In this document: positions 9,728-18,800 of the stretch, in pieces
Position numbering within the stretch: position 1 is the stretch's first letter
Layout: each line of letters begins with the position of its first letter
Origin: Gracilimonas mengyeensis
Lineage (GTDB): Bacteria > Bacteroidota > Rhodothermia > Balneolales > Balneolaceae
Assembly: GCF_900182705.1 (NCBI RefSeq)
Contig: NZ_FXTP01000004.1
Location: 235,510-299,509 of the forward strand
Length of the DNA: 64,000 nucleotides
Reading direction: 5' to 3'
The notes under the pieces: model-generated
What the model was told of the DNA's origin: nothing
Database searches by the model: none
Seen by the model: the letters and a program-made list of their open reading frames with translations, nothing else
Program-made: the position numbers and the translations under genes

Positions 9728-10141
9728 ATGCCTCTGATCTCCCGCTGGATGATTCGTCTTTCACTGGTTTACCTACTGCTTGGGCTTACGGCCGGCAGTT
9801 TGATGCTCATCAATAAGGCATGGATGGTACATCCATTGCTTTGGGCCGCACTACCTGCACATATTGAATGGATGATCTTTGGCTGGATCATACAGTTCAC
9901 CCTTGGAACAGCCTATTGGATATTGCCCCGGTTTCTGGATTCAAAAAGCCGTGGAAACGAGCCGATGGCCTGGACGATGCTACTCTCCCTGAACCTGGGC
10001 ATCTGGTTTATCATTGCTGACGGTTTTAGCTTGATACCTTATGCTGGTCTGTCAGGCAGAGTGTTGGAAACACTGGGCGTGGTTCTATTTGCCCTGCTGC
10101 ACTGGAAGCGAATTGTAACCTACGGGGATCACGAGCATTAA
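9728..10141 (+). CDS. Small four-helix membrane protein, heme-copper-like (second of a paralogous pair)
   Basis: A 137-residue paralogue of the preceding gene with about four membrane segments. The equivalent helix reads AHIEWMIFGWIIQFTLG and is followed by AYWILPRF, close to the HxxLxGW...YYLLPR pattern in cbb3-like subunit I fragments. The C-terminus ends in DHEH, giving extra potential metal ligands. Starting four bases after the previous stop, it is almost certainly co-translated with it. A heme-binding partner in an NO-related membrane complex is plausible from context, but this is inference. Confidence 0.7.
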   Translation: MPLISRWMIRLSLVYLLLGLTAGSLMLINKAWMVHPLLWAALPAHIEWMIFGWIIQFTLGTAYWILPRFLDSKSRGNEPMAWTMLLSLNLGIWFIIADGFSLIPYAGLSGRVLETLGVVLFALLHWKRIVTYGDHEH

Positions 10142-10521
10142 ATAATCATAGCTTTCTGGCTCCACCATTTCGACCTCCTCTGTCTCCTCCTTCAGTAAGG
10201 AGGAGGACGCTAGAAAAGCAACTGAATCAGGAATAGAGCTGAGATGCTTTTACATGTCTCGGAAAAGTCCTCTCCTTTTGAAGGAGAGGATTTAGGTGAG
10301 GTCGAAGTTCAAGGCTTGGCGTGTGGGGAAGCAGCAAAAAGACTTTCAGGTTAGCGGTGACTACGCCTGATGTCGTATTAAATTTTGACTCTTGGCTCCA
10401 CCATTTCGACCTCCTCTGTCTCTTCCTTAATCAAGGAGGAGGACGCTTGAAAAGCAACCAAATCGTAAATAAGTCTGAGAGTTTTTATACGTCTCGAAAA
10501 AATCCTCTTATAGTTGAGGTC
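10142..10521. repeat. Two direct copies of a 130-150 bp intergenic repeat
   Basis: A block beginning TGGCTCCACCATTTCGACC occurs at 10157-10305 and again at 10393-10522, offset by 236 bases. Each copy contains a CCTCCTT...AAGGAGG hairpin, a shared AAAAGCAAC segment, and ends near GAGGTC. The second copy is more degenerate. No gene is supported; a short frame at 10321-10545 is built from the repeat. Confidence 0.7.
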
Positions 10522-10560
10522 AAAAAAAAAGCCTCACGAAAATGAATTCGTAAGGCTTTT
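10522..10560 (-). terminator. Terminator of the DUF302 gene
   Basis: Read on the minus strand, AGCCTTACGAA and TTCGTGAGGCT form an 11-bp stem (one G-T pair) followed by nine T. It begins about 20 bases after the DUF302 stop codon. Confidence 0.88.
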
Positions 10561-10576
10561 GCGCAAATGTACTCCC

Positions 10577-10963
10577 CTAAAGATTCTCAATTACTTTCTT
10601 GAGCATAGACTGCACTTCATTGGCAACTTCGCCTAATTCCTCGTTTTCAATAGCCTGCATAGAAGCCACAGGGTCTACCGCTGATACTTCTACCTTGCCG
10701 TCTTCGTGTTCCTGTACAATAACATTGCAGGGCAGCATCAGGCCAATATGTCCCTCTGCTTGCAGCGCTTTGTAAGCGTTTGGGGGATTGCAAGCACCAA
10801 GAATCTGGTAGTTCCGGAAATCTACATCCAGTTTCTTTTTCAGAGTACTTTTGATATCGATTTCTGTGAGCACTCCAAAGCCCTCTTCCTTGAGAGCAGC
10901 GGTGGTTTTTTCAATGGCTTCATCAAATCCAATGTTAAGTTTCTTACTAAAATGATAAGACAT
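10577..10963 (-). CDS. DUF302 domain-containing protein
   Basis: A 128-residue cytosolic protein made almost entirely of a DUF302 domain, recognised from the opening SYHFSKKLNIGFDEAIEKTTAALKEE-type helix, the central QILGACNPPNAYKAL segment and the LMLPCNVIVQE strand. The biochemical role of DUF302 is not established; members often occur near thiol-stress and sulfur genes. Here it lies directly downstream of osmC and a thioredoxin gene on the same strand (73-base gap), which supports a redox link by association. The two cysteines (in GACNPP and LPCNV) are conserved features of this subfamily as I know it, but their function is unknown. Confidence 0.88.
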   Translation of the reverse strand: MSYHFSKKLNIGFDEAIEKTTAALKEEGFGVLTEIDIKSTLKKKLDVDFRNYQILGACNPPNAYKALQAEGHIGLMLPCNVIVQEHEDGKVEVSAVDPVASMQAIENEELGEVANEVQSMLKKVIENL

Positions 10964-11036
10964 GGTATGTAATATTTAAATTCGAATTATTGGTTGTGAT
11001 GACTGAGATAGTTAAAAAAACAATTGCAAACGGCAA

Positions 11037-11486
11037 TCAGTTCATGGCTCCAACTACCACCTTTCCATCCAATGAAATAGTGGTTTTTACCGAGCGACTG
11101 ATCAGGCAAGCCGATTCGGCCTTTTCCATGATTCGGTGTGCTTTATCAACATATTTTTCATCCTGAATAATCAAAGTTGGCTTGAGTACTATTTCGGTCA
11201 TTGCAAACTTACCGTCAACTTTTGCCATGGTTCCGATTGCTTTCACGCTCAGGTTCTCGAACTTCAGTTTAGAATATTCGGCTATGGCAGTGAAGGTGGT
11301 CATAAAGCAGCTGCTCACAGAAGCCACAAACAAATGCTCCGGACTCCAAATGCCTTCAACTCCGCCGGGAAATTCCGGTGGGGTAGCTACTTCAATTTCA
11401 GTTTCCAGTTTATCGGAACTGAGTGTGCCTTTGCGGCCTCTGGTCCAGTCTAAATCAACCTGGTAGTTGTGTTCTTGGTCGCTCAT
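11037..11486 (-). CDS. OsmC/Ohr family protein
   Basis: A 149-residue OsmC-like protein with the two reactive cysteines expected for this fold at Cys60 (in SVSSCFMTT) and Cys127 (in ESACLISRS). Proteins of the family are thiol-dependent peroxidases that reduce organic hydroperoxides; some prefer other small electrophiles. The start overlaps the thioredoxin stop by four bases (ATGA arrangement), so the two are translationally coupled and the thioredoxin may recycle the OsmC disulfide. Substrate is not predictable from sequence alone. Confidence 0.93.
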   Translation of the reverse strand: MSDQEHNYQVDLDWTRGRKGTLSSDKLETEIEVATPPEFPGGVEGIWSPEHLFVASVSSCFMTTFTAIAEYSKLKFENLSVKAIGTMAKVDGKFAMTEIVLKPTLIIQDEKYVDKAHRIMEKAESACLISRSVKTTISLDGKVVVGAMN

Positions 11487-11812
11487 TGGGCCTGCTCCAG
11501 TTTCTCTTGAATGATTTGCTGTAATTTAGGCATTTGTATAACACCGGCTTGTTGCCATAGTACTTGCCCGTCTTTGAAAAGAATGAGATTCGGAATACCC
11601 CGTACTTGGTAGCGAATGGCTACATCGGGATTCTTTTCGGTGTCAATTTTGATGATGGTTAGATCATCGCCCATCTGGCTTTTTAGTTCTTGCAGAATAG
11701 GGGCCATCATACGGCAGGGAGCGCACCAGTCGGCGTAGAAGTCTACCAGTACCGGGGTGTCGCTGTTAATTAACTCCGTAAAGCTTTTGCTTTTAGTCTG
11801 TGTGTTTTCCAT
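11483..11812 (-). CDS. Thioredoxin
   Basis: A 109-residue single-domain thioredoxin. The active site WCAPC has cysteines at 30 and 33, slightly different from the classic WCGPC, and the cis-proline loop RGIPNL lies at about 72-77. There is no signal peptide, so it acts in the cytosol. It sits between a small membrane protein (4-base gap) and osmC (4-base overlap), which points to a dedicated electron donor for the OsmC protein rather than the general housekeeping thioredoxin. Confidence 0.95.
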   Translation of the reverse strand: MENTQTKSKSFTELINSDTPVLVDFYADWCAPCRMMAPILQELKSQMGDDLTIIKIDTEKNPDVAIRYQVRGIPNLILFKDGQVLWQQAGVIQMPKLQQIIQEKLEQAQ

Positions 11813-11816
11813 CGGT

Positions 11817-12086
11817 TTATGATTCTTTTATTTCTGAAAATTCTACCTCGCTGTGCGTCGACTCCTGTGTTTTTCTCGAAGCCGGTACGCCGCAACTTTG
11901 TGACACCATACAACCGGTGTTCGTTAAGGCCTGAAACAGAAAAAAGGCGCTAAAAAAACCGGTCAGTACATCTTGATAGAGTACCCCCATTGCGGCAAAA
12001 AATACACTTATTGCTAGGGCAACCCAGCGCATGGTATGCCAGTTGGTAAACAGTCGGTTTTTTATACGTGTTGCTACAGCTTTCAT
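11817..12086 (-). CDS. Small membrane protein, YgaP-like (DUF2892-type)
   Basis: An 89-residue protein with a basic N-terminus and two membrane segments (about 18-36 and 40-56), followed by a cysteine-containing segment NTGCMVSQSCGV and a polar acidic tail. Layout and the FFLFQALTNTGC segment resemble the membrane part of YgaP/DUF2892 proteins, which in other bacteria is fused to or neighbours rhodanese domains. Here it heads an operon with thioredoxin, osmC and DUF302. The two cysteines after the membrane hairpin could exchange electrons with the adjacent thioredoxin, but this is speculation. The family call is moderate. Confidence 0.6.
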   Translation of the reverse strand: MKAVATRIKNRLFTNWHTMRWVALAISVFFAAMGVLYQDVLTGFFSAFFLFQALTNTGCMVSQSCGVPASRKTQESTHSEVEFSEIKES

Positions 12087-12136
12087 AGGTCTCTTTTAAT
12101 GTGAGTCCTATGTTAGGTATTCCCAGCACTAAACTC

Positions 12137-12152
12137 AGTGACATTTATCACA
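12137..12152. promoter_or_regulatory. CRP/FNR-family operator-like palindrome
   Basis: AGTGA-CATTTA-TCACA at 12137-12152 contains the symmetric core GTGA-N6-TCAC, the consensus recognised by CRP-like regulators (including HcpR/DNR-type relatives). It lies about 50-65 bases upstream of the start codon of the small membrane protein gene that heads the thioredoxin-osmC-DUF302 operon, a suitable position for transcriptional control. No other equally good match was noticed in the window. Confidence 0.45.
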
Positions 12153-12201
12153 GAGCCTCATGAGGTAGTGTTAAAGGTATAGCCCGGAAATGAAGCGCTT
12201 A

Positions 12202-13155
12202 TTAAGACACGCTGCTATGGATTTCTATCTTTTGAGAAAGCCAGGAAAACATTTTTCGAAAAGCAGTTTGACGAACCTCAGGCTTGGAGAGGAATACGTC
12301 ATGAATGGCCCGTGGGATTTCAGCAAAGCTGACATCAGATCCCAGCTTGCGCCCGAATTTTTTCATATGCTCTACATTCAGGACCATATCTGTTTTGAGC
12401 ACAATGTTGTTCCATCTTTTGGGGCGGCTGGAAGCATCGGAATGCAAAATGAGGACGGGCACTGAAATATCGGAGGCGAGATGAAGTTTCTTTTGAGCCC
12501 GGTTCACCGCGTAGATCCATTGGAGGTAGGCTGGAAAGCCATTGAGTGGTTTCCATTCGGTATTAAAATGCCATTCGCCTTTTTTTTGATTGGAAACACT
12601 GGCCCCGTACACGTGTGACAACGGCTTTCTGCGGGCGGCATAAGGGGCAAAAAAGGAGATGACGCCGGCCATGGGCAGTAACAGCCATCTTTGCCACGGG
12701 GTGATGTTAAACTCCAGGAAAGGCGAGTTCAATATCAGTCCATCCACTTGGTCACGGTACTCTCCGGTATTCTGGTATACACTGGCAATCAGGCCTCCGG
12801 TAGAATGCCCAAGGATAAGCAACTTCTCATCCGTATCTGTCTCGGAGCGAATGATCTCAATGGAGCGGTCAATTTCTTCAAAATACTCGGTGATAGACCG
12901 GCAATAATTGGGATGCTGATGGGCAAGCAGGGAGCGGCCATATTTTCGCAGGTCAAGAGCATAGAAATTATACCCCTGTTCATGAAAAGCTTCCGCTACA
13001 TGTTCATGAAAAAAATAATCGTTAAAACCGTGAAGATAGAGGATAGATGGCCTGTCGGGCACATTCTTATCAGATCGTACAAGAGTAGCAATCACGCGTC
13101 CTTCATAATCCTCACCCATTTCCAGGGTTTGTTCTGTAAAATTATCTGAAACCAT
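12202..13155 (-). CDS. Alpha/beta hydrolase (serine aminopeptidase/monoacylglycerol-lipase-like)
   Basis: A 317-residue cytosolic hydrolase of the S33 Hydrolase_4 type. The oxyanion-hole segment LYLHGFND lies at about 39-46, the nucleophile elbow GHSTGG gives Ser118, and a C-terminal AIHDVFLS supplies the catalytic histidine. Such enzymes cleave esters of lysophospholipids or monoacylglycerols; substrate cannot be deduced. It is separated by five bases from the downstream stop of ywbE, which lies upstream in transcription order, so ywbE and this gene are probably cotranscribed. Confidence 0.88.
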   Translation of the reverse strand: MVSDNFTEQTLEMGEDYEGRVIATLVRSDKNVPDRPSILYLHGFNDYFFHEHVAEAFHEQGYNFYALDLRKYGRSLLAHQHPNYCRSITEYFEEIDRSIEIIRSETDTDEKLLILGHSTGGLIASVYQNTGEYRDQVDGLILNSPFLEFNITPWQRWLLLPMAGVISFFAPYAARRKPLSHVYGASVSNQKKGEWHFNTEWKPLNGFPAYLQWIYAVNRAQKKLHLASDISVPVLILHSDASSRPKRWNNIVLKTDMVLNVEHMKKFGRKLGSDVSFAEIPRAIHDVFLSKPEVRQTAFRKMFSWLSQKIEIHSSVS

Positions 13156-13160
13156 ACTGC

Positions 13161-13355
13161 TTACTTAATCTCTTTCACTCTTCCGATATCGCCGCTGCGC
13201 AGGCGTACTTTAATGCCATGGGGATGGGTAGCACTGTTGGTTAAAATATCCTGAATGGTACCGTAGGTGATATTTCCTGAGCGTTGGTCTTTTTTTAGCA
13301 CAATGCCCACGTCCATACCGGGAGAGAGCTCGCTGCGTTTTTGGCCGTCTTTCAT
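13161..13355 (-). CDS. YwbE family protein
   Basis: A 64-residue protein that matches the YwbE (DUF2196) family over its entire length, recognised by the SPGMDVGIVLKKDQRSG core and the ending HPHGIKVRLRSGDIGRVKEI. The family is widespread, short and basic with an SH3-like strand pattern; function is unknown. It lies between the hydrolase and the DUF1801 gene with short gaps (5 and 9 bases), indicating a three-gene minus-strand operon. Confidence 0.9.
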   Translation of the reverse strand: MKDGQKRSELSPGMDVGIVLKKDQRSGNITYGTIQDILTNSATHPHGIKVRLRSGDIGRVKEIK

Positions 13356-13364
13356 GGAGTAAAT

Positions 13365-13781
13365 TTATTTGTATCGTTGTTTGATCTTTTCAATGGATGA
13401 GGCAATCATCTCGCGAAGAACAGATTCTTCAATGTCTTTAAGCTTGTTGATATACAGGCAGGATTTCCCCGTTTTATGTTTTCCGAGTTGCCCCAGCAGG
13501 CTGTCAAATGCATCAAAACCAGACATGATGTACAGGCTAATATACCGTTTTCGGTTGCTGAAACCCACCAGCATCCAATCTCCTTCGCGCCCACTTTCAT
13601 ATTTGTAGTGATAACTGCCATAACCGACGATGTTGGCACCCCACATCGTACCTGGGGCTCCGGAAACTTCCTGCATTATTTGATGGATGGATCGGCAGTC
13701 TTTAGCCCGCAGCTCATCTTTAATGGAGCCGAGATAATCTTCCACAAGTTGGTCTGTAGGTTGCGTTTTTAAAGTAGCCAT
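13365..13781 (-). CDS. DUF1801 domain-containing protein
   Basis: A 138-residue cytosolic protein with the DUF1801 (YdhG-like) fold. The recognisable parts are the central GTMWGANIVGYGSYHY segment, the WMLVGFSNRKRYISLYIM strands, and the KHKTGKSCLYINKL segment. Function is unknown; the fold is of the frataxin/YdhG superfamily type. It is the first gene of a minus-strand unit with ywbE and the alpha/beta hydrolase and is divergent from the NRAMP-like gene across 222 bases that must hold both promoters. Confidence 0.9.
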   Translation of the reverse strand: MATLKTQPTDQLVEDYLGSIKDELRAKDCRSIHQIMQEVSGAPGTMWGANIVGYGSYHYKYESGREGDWMLVGFSNRKRYISLYIMSGFDAFDSLLGQLGKHKTGKSCLYINKLKDIEESVLREMIASSIEKIKQRYK

Positions 13782-14003
13782 AGGTCAAAAGTTTTAAATC
13801 CAAAATCCGCAAGTAGCAGAATATGAACATTGTAACAAAAGAGTTTTTAAATCGAAAATGACAGGAGTGGTTGAAATTACGACAATGCTAAACTGTTTGA
13901 TGTTATAATAAATACCTCTTAAAACCTGTTAAAAGCTTAAGTATTGCTATTATAAGTCATTTCTCATTTGGGATTCTGTCCTTATGATACTATATACCCT
14001 GCC

Positions 14004-15236
14004 ATGACAAATCCTTTTCGAAAATACTTTGGACCCAGCACCTTGGTTGCTGCTGCTTTCATTGGTCCGGGTACCGTTACTGTTTGTACGCTTGCCGGTG
14101 TACGATCGGGCTATTCGCTTCTTTGGGCCCTGCTGTTCTCCATTATTGCTACTCTTGTTCTACAGGAAATGACCGGCCGCCTCGGCATTGTAACCCGCAA
14201 GGGACTTGGAGAAGCCATTTACAGCCAGCTTTCACATCCGTTAGTAAGGGGTATTGGGATACTGTTGGTTCTAAGTGCCATTCTCATTGGAAATATTGCC
14301 TATGAGGGAGGGAATATCTCTGGTGCTGTTTTAGGACTTGATGCTTTTTTCCTTTCTCTGGATGTTTCAATAAATGGGGTCCAGTTTTACCCACTTTCAT
14401 TTGTGATTGGAGGGATTGCATTCTGGCTGTTATTCTCCGGGAGCTTTAAACGAATTGTACAAGTGATGACGGCCTTGGTCGGATTGATGAGTATCGTCTT
14501 TGTTACCACAGCCGTGGTCATTATGCCGGATCTGCCGTCTATTGCCAAAGGACTTTTCCTGCCTTCTGCTTCTGCCGATGAATTGTTAACCGTAATTGCT
14601 TTGGTGGGAACTACGGTGGTACCCTACAACTTGTTTCTGCATGCCTCAACCGTTCAGGAGAAGTATGAACGAGTTTCCCAGCTAAGCGATATGCGAATCG
14701 AAAATGCAGTGGGTATTATCCTGGGAGGGATCATTTCGATGTGTATTGTGATAACCAGTGCGGCAGCGGCTACGGATGGTTCGGAAGTCAGCAGTGCCGC
14801 CGATATGGCCGCTCAACTGGAACCACTGTTGGGTAGCTGGGCCAAAGATTATATGGGTATCGGTCTGTTTGCAGCTGGTATTACCTCTGCGATAACGGCA
14901 CCACTCGCTGCGGCCTACGCCACCAGCGGTATTTTGGGCTGGAATGCACGTTTGTCTGATATCCGTTTTCGCCTGGTTTGGATGGCCGTCTTAGTGGTAG
15001 GCGTACTCTTTTCTGCCTTTAGTATTGATCCCGTTCGTCTGATTGAGTTTGCTCAAGTGGCCAACGGCATTACCCTACCCGTAATCGCCATATTTTTGCT
15101 TTACATCATGAATGAACCCTTGTTACTGGGGCCCAGCCGTAACTCACTACGGCACAATATTTTTGGGGTGATCGTTATTTTGGTAGCGCTGCTGATCGGT
15201 TTCCGAAGCCTGAATTCGGTATTTGGGTTTATGTGA
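14004..15236 (+). CDS. NRAMP-family transporter with altered metal-site motifs
   Basis: A roughly 410-residue protein with about 11 membrane segments and an overall NRAMP sequence (for example LQEMTGRLGIVTRKGLGE after segment 2). In NRAMP metal importers, segment 1 carries DPGN and segment 6 carries A-x-x-MPHN. Here the equivalents are GPGT at residues 21-24 and VVPYN at 205-209, so the acidic, amide and methionine ligands are replaced. The protein therefore belongs to an NRAMP-related branch whose substrate may differ from Mn/Fe. ATG at 14004 is preferred over the upstream TTG at 13968, because the conserved N-terminus follows it directly. No manganese riboswitch was recognised upstream. Confidence 0.85.
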   Translation: MTNPFRKYFGPSTLVAAAFIGPGTVTVCTLAGVRSGYSLLWALLFSIIATLVLQEMTGRLGIVTRKGLGEAIYSQLSHPLVRGIGILLVLSAILIGNIAYEGGNISGAVLGLDAFFLSLDVSINGVQFYPLSFVIGGIAFWLLFSGSFKRIVQVMTALVGLMSIVFVTTAVVIMPDLPSIAKGLFLPSASADELLTVIALVGTTVVPYNLFLHASTVQEKYERVSQLSDMRIENAVGIILGGIISMCIVITSAAAATDGSEVSSAADMAAQLEPLLGSWAKDYMGIGLFAAGITSAITAPLAAAYATSGILGWNARLSDIRFRLVWMAVLVVGVLFSAFSIDPVRLIEFAQVANGITLPVIAIFLLYIMNEPLLLGPSRNSLRHNIFGVIVILVALLIGFRSLNSVFGFM

Positions 15237-15848
15237 TGGGAAAGAGAAGGAAGATTGAAAAATTAAAAGATGGAAGATTATAGTACCTAAGATCTTTTGA
15301 GGTTGTACCTCAAAAGTAAAAGTATGGCAAGGTTGTACCTTGCCTTGGCTGGAGCCATTCGATAAGATTTTAAGAATAGAATGTATGAGGAACAGATTTT
15401 TGGTTGTGCATCTGTGACTGCCCTCCCTGCAAAATCAGTAAACTGATTTTGCTGTCCCTCCATGAGGGACACAGGTATTTGGCATGTTAATTGAAATGAG
15501 TAGCAGACAGCGTCAGATATAATCCACCCACAAGATCGTTCATCGCATTTCGGTCCATCGATCTATCGGACATCTGGTGGTACTATCTCTCAGTACAGAA
15601 CGTCCAAAAAGTCATAACGAACAATTAATCACAAAATGGTCGGGCAAATCTGCCCGACCTATACAGAGATATTTTGAGGTTGTACCTCAAAAATAAAAGC
15701 TCCGCAAGGTTGCACCTTGCCTTATACTAATCGATCTACTATGTTGACCCACACCTTTCCGCTCCAACGCAGAGCGATTGGAGCGAGGGAGTAGGAGAGA
15801 ATCATTACATCTACAAAGCACTCAAAACTCAGCCCTCAGAACTATAAA
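15237..15848. repeat. Gene-free spacer filled with hairpin repeats
   Basis: A doublet of hairpins (TTTTGAGGTTGTACCTCAAAA followed by AAGGTTGTACCTT) lies at 15295-15346 and recurs at 15672-15724. Between them are a perfect inverted repeat at 15429-15452 (11-bp arms GCAAAATCAGT/ACTGATTTTGC), a CCCTCcatGAGGG hairpin at 15453-15471, and a CGGGCAAATCTGCCCG hairpin at 15641-15656 that recurs at 63491. They match the general style of REP elements in this phylum. No protein-coding gene is supported. Confidence 0.75.
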
Positions 15849-18800
15849 CTAAAAAGCCCCAAACCCACCACCGCCGGGCGTATGCAGGATGAACTTTTCT
15901 CCAGCCTCCAATTCAGCTCCATCAACAGATTCCATCTCTTCCTTTTCTCCATTTTCCCGAATAATCCACTGTTTTCCCTTTTCACCATCTTTGCCGCCCT
16001 GCAAGGCATAAGGAGCATTTTTACGATGCTGAGTGAGTACGGAAAGGCTTACTGGCTTCATAAAGGTCAACTCACGAATGAGTCCGTTTCCGCCGCTATG
16101 GCTTCCTTTACCACCGGAATTTTCTCTTACGGCATATCGATCCAAACGTACCGGGTAACGATGTTCCAGGATCTCTGGATCGGTAGCGGCGGTATTGGTC
16201 ATGTGATGATGTACGGCATCGGCACCGTCAAAATCAGGGCCGGCCCCGGTGCCGCCGCCAATGGTTTCGTAATAACCAAAATCATCATTCCCGAACAACA
16301 CGTTATTCATGGTGCCCTGGCTGCAGGCCATCACCTCAAAAGGCTTGAGTAGTGTATCGGTGAGGCGCTGACTGGTTTCTATATTACCACCCACCACCGC
16401 CGGACATTCTGCAGGATCTTCGGGGAAATCGGGATTTAAGAAACACTTTGGAAGCTTTATGGTCACCGGCCCCAGCAGTCCCTCATTCAATGGCAGAGGC
16501 TGATCCAAAAGCAGGCGTAAAACATACATCACTACGCTGTTTACGATGGCTGGGGTACAATTCATATTTCCGGGATGAACAGGAGAAGTGCCTTCGAAAT
16601 CAATCATGGCTTGCTCATCCTCAATGGTTATTGAAACATGAATTTCTGTTCCGTCATCCAGAGTTTCCGTTGCAGACAAGCTTTGATCATCCATCTCACG
16701 CAACATGGTTCGCATTTGCTCTGAGGCATAATCCAGGATTCCATCCATGAAATGTCGGAGCCTTTGGGTACCATGCTTTTGGGCAAGCTGCACCAATGCC
16801 TCTCGTCCGCGCTGGTTAGCGGCAACGGCGGCTTGCAGGTCGGCCATGTTTTCATCAATGCTGCGTGTTGGATATTGTGCTTGGGTAAGATGCTCACGAA
16901 TGGCTTTCCATCGATGTTCTCCCTTTTTGACTAAATACATGGGAGGAATCACCACGCCTTCTTCAGCCAGGCTGGTGGCAAAAGGCGGCATGGATCCCGG
17001 GCGCGTACCCCCAATTTCAGCATGATGGGCACGGCTGGCGGCAAAACCCAGCAATTCATCATCCACAAAAATAGGGGTGATGACCGTGACATCCGGTAAA
17101 TGTGAGCCCCCGTAAGCCGGATGGTTGGTCACGATTACATCGCCATCCTCCAATTGCTCAAACTTCTTCATGACTTCCTTCACGCATAATCCCAAAGCAC
17201 CCAAATGAACGGGGATATGTGGGGCATTCACCATCAAATCGCCGCTGCTGTTGAGTAGGGCGCAAGAGAAATCGAGGCGTTCTTTCACGTTTACAGATAA
17301 AGCCGTTCGCCGCAGCATTTCGCCCATTTCCTCCGCGATGGAAGTAAAACGCTGGGTGAATAACTCCAGAGCCACGGCCTCATTGCTGAATCGGGTAGAG
17401 GTATTGCTTTTGCCCGTGTAGGACAATTTCAAAGTACCATTGCTCTCTACCTTCGCTTCCCAATGCGGTTCCAGCACCACGGTTCCAAAGCGATCGGGAA
17501 TGAGTGCCGGGCCATGTATTTGATGGCCGGGTTGCAGGTCATCGCGGGAAAACACCGGTGTTTCTTTCCATTGATTATTAAAAAGTACACGGGTTGTTTT
17601 ATTTGTTTCGGGAGATGAGGATTGGGAAGAGACTTCGTTTTCTTCCTGTTCGGGAGGCAGGGTGGAAGCAACCACACGTACAGACTCCACTTCCACCTCA
17701 CGGCCTTCAATCCAGTGTCCGTATCGTTCTTTGTATGCTTTCTTAAATTGATCGAATAAGCGGTCGGGAGTGTCGTATTCAATTTCGAGGGTTGATTCTT
17801 GTCCCTGTAAGCGCATGAAAACCAGACGGCGGCTGATAGTTTTTTCCAGCGAGCCTGTGTTTTGTTCTTCCAGGTTGTTCATAGCTTCTTGTGCAAGTTG
17901 CTCAATTGTTTCTTCTATGTTGGCTTGAACCTGGGAAAGCGGATCTAAAAATTGTTGTTCGGCAAATTGCTCAATAGAAGCTTGTCCCATACCATAGGCA
18001 CTGAGGATTCCGGCATCTGCAGGCAGCAGAATGTGCTTCATGCCCAGTTCCCGGGCGATGGCGCAGGCATGTTGTCCGCCCGCACCGCCAAATGCCACCA
18101 AAGCGTATTCGGTGCAATCGTAGCCTTTTTGTTGTGAAATCTTCCGAATAGCCCCGGCCATCCGTTCATTGGCGATGTTGATAAAGCCTTCCAAAAGCTC
18201 CTTTTCCCCGGAGGCCAGGCCTGCGGCTTCCACCTCTTTCTGAATTTCCTGGAATTTCTTTTCGGCTGCTTTTTTGTCCAGCGGTATCCCAAAGTTATCG
18301 GGTGTCAGGCGTCCCAGTAGCAAATTCACATCGGTGACGGTAAGAGGTCCGCCGGCGCCATAGCAGGCCGGACCGGGAGAAGCCCCGCCACTTTCCGGGC
18401 CTACTTTCAAGGTTTTCCCATCAAACCAACAGACAGAGCCGCCGCCCGAAGCCACGGTTTCAACCGAAAGGGCAGGGGCGGAAAGTGTAGTTTCGCCCAC
18501 TTTGTGTTCAAAAACGTAATCATAGTTGCCGTCATAGCGGGATACATCACTGCTGGTGCCTCCCATATCAAAAGAGATAACCTGGCTGAAGCCGGAAGCT
18601 TTCCCGATAGCGGCTGCCCCCACCACGCCTCCGGCCGGACCACTCAACAAGCTGTCTTTGGGATTGAAGTTATCGGAAGTCACCAGTCCCCCGGCGCTGG
18701 TCATCACGTGTAGTGAGCCCTCTTGGATAGAATCCCGAACCGAAGACAAGTAATCCCTTAAGACCGGCGACAGGTACGCATTCACCAGGGTAGTTTGCAG

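Noticed and set aside
13782..14003. Manganese or other riboswitch upstream of the NRAMP-like gene
   Set aside because: No conserved yybP-type loops or other riboswitch core could be recognised.
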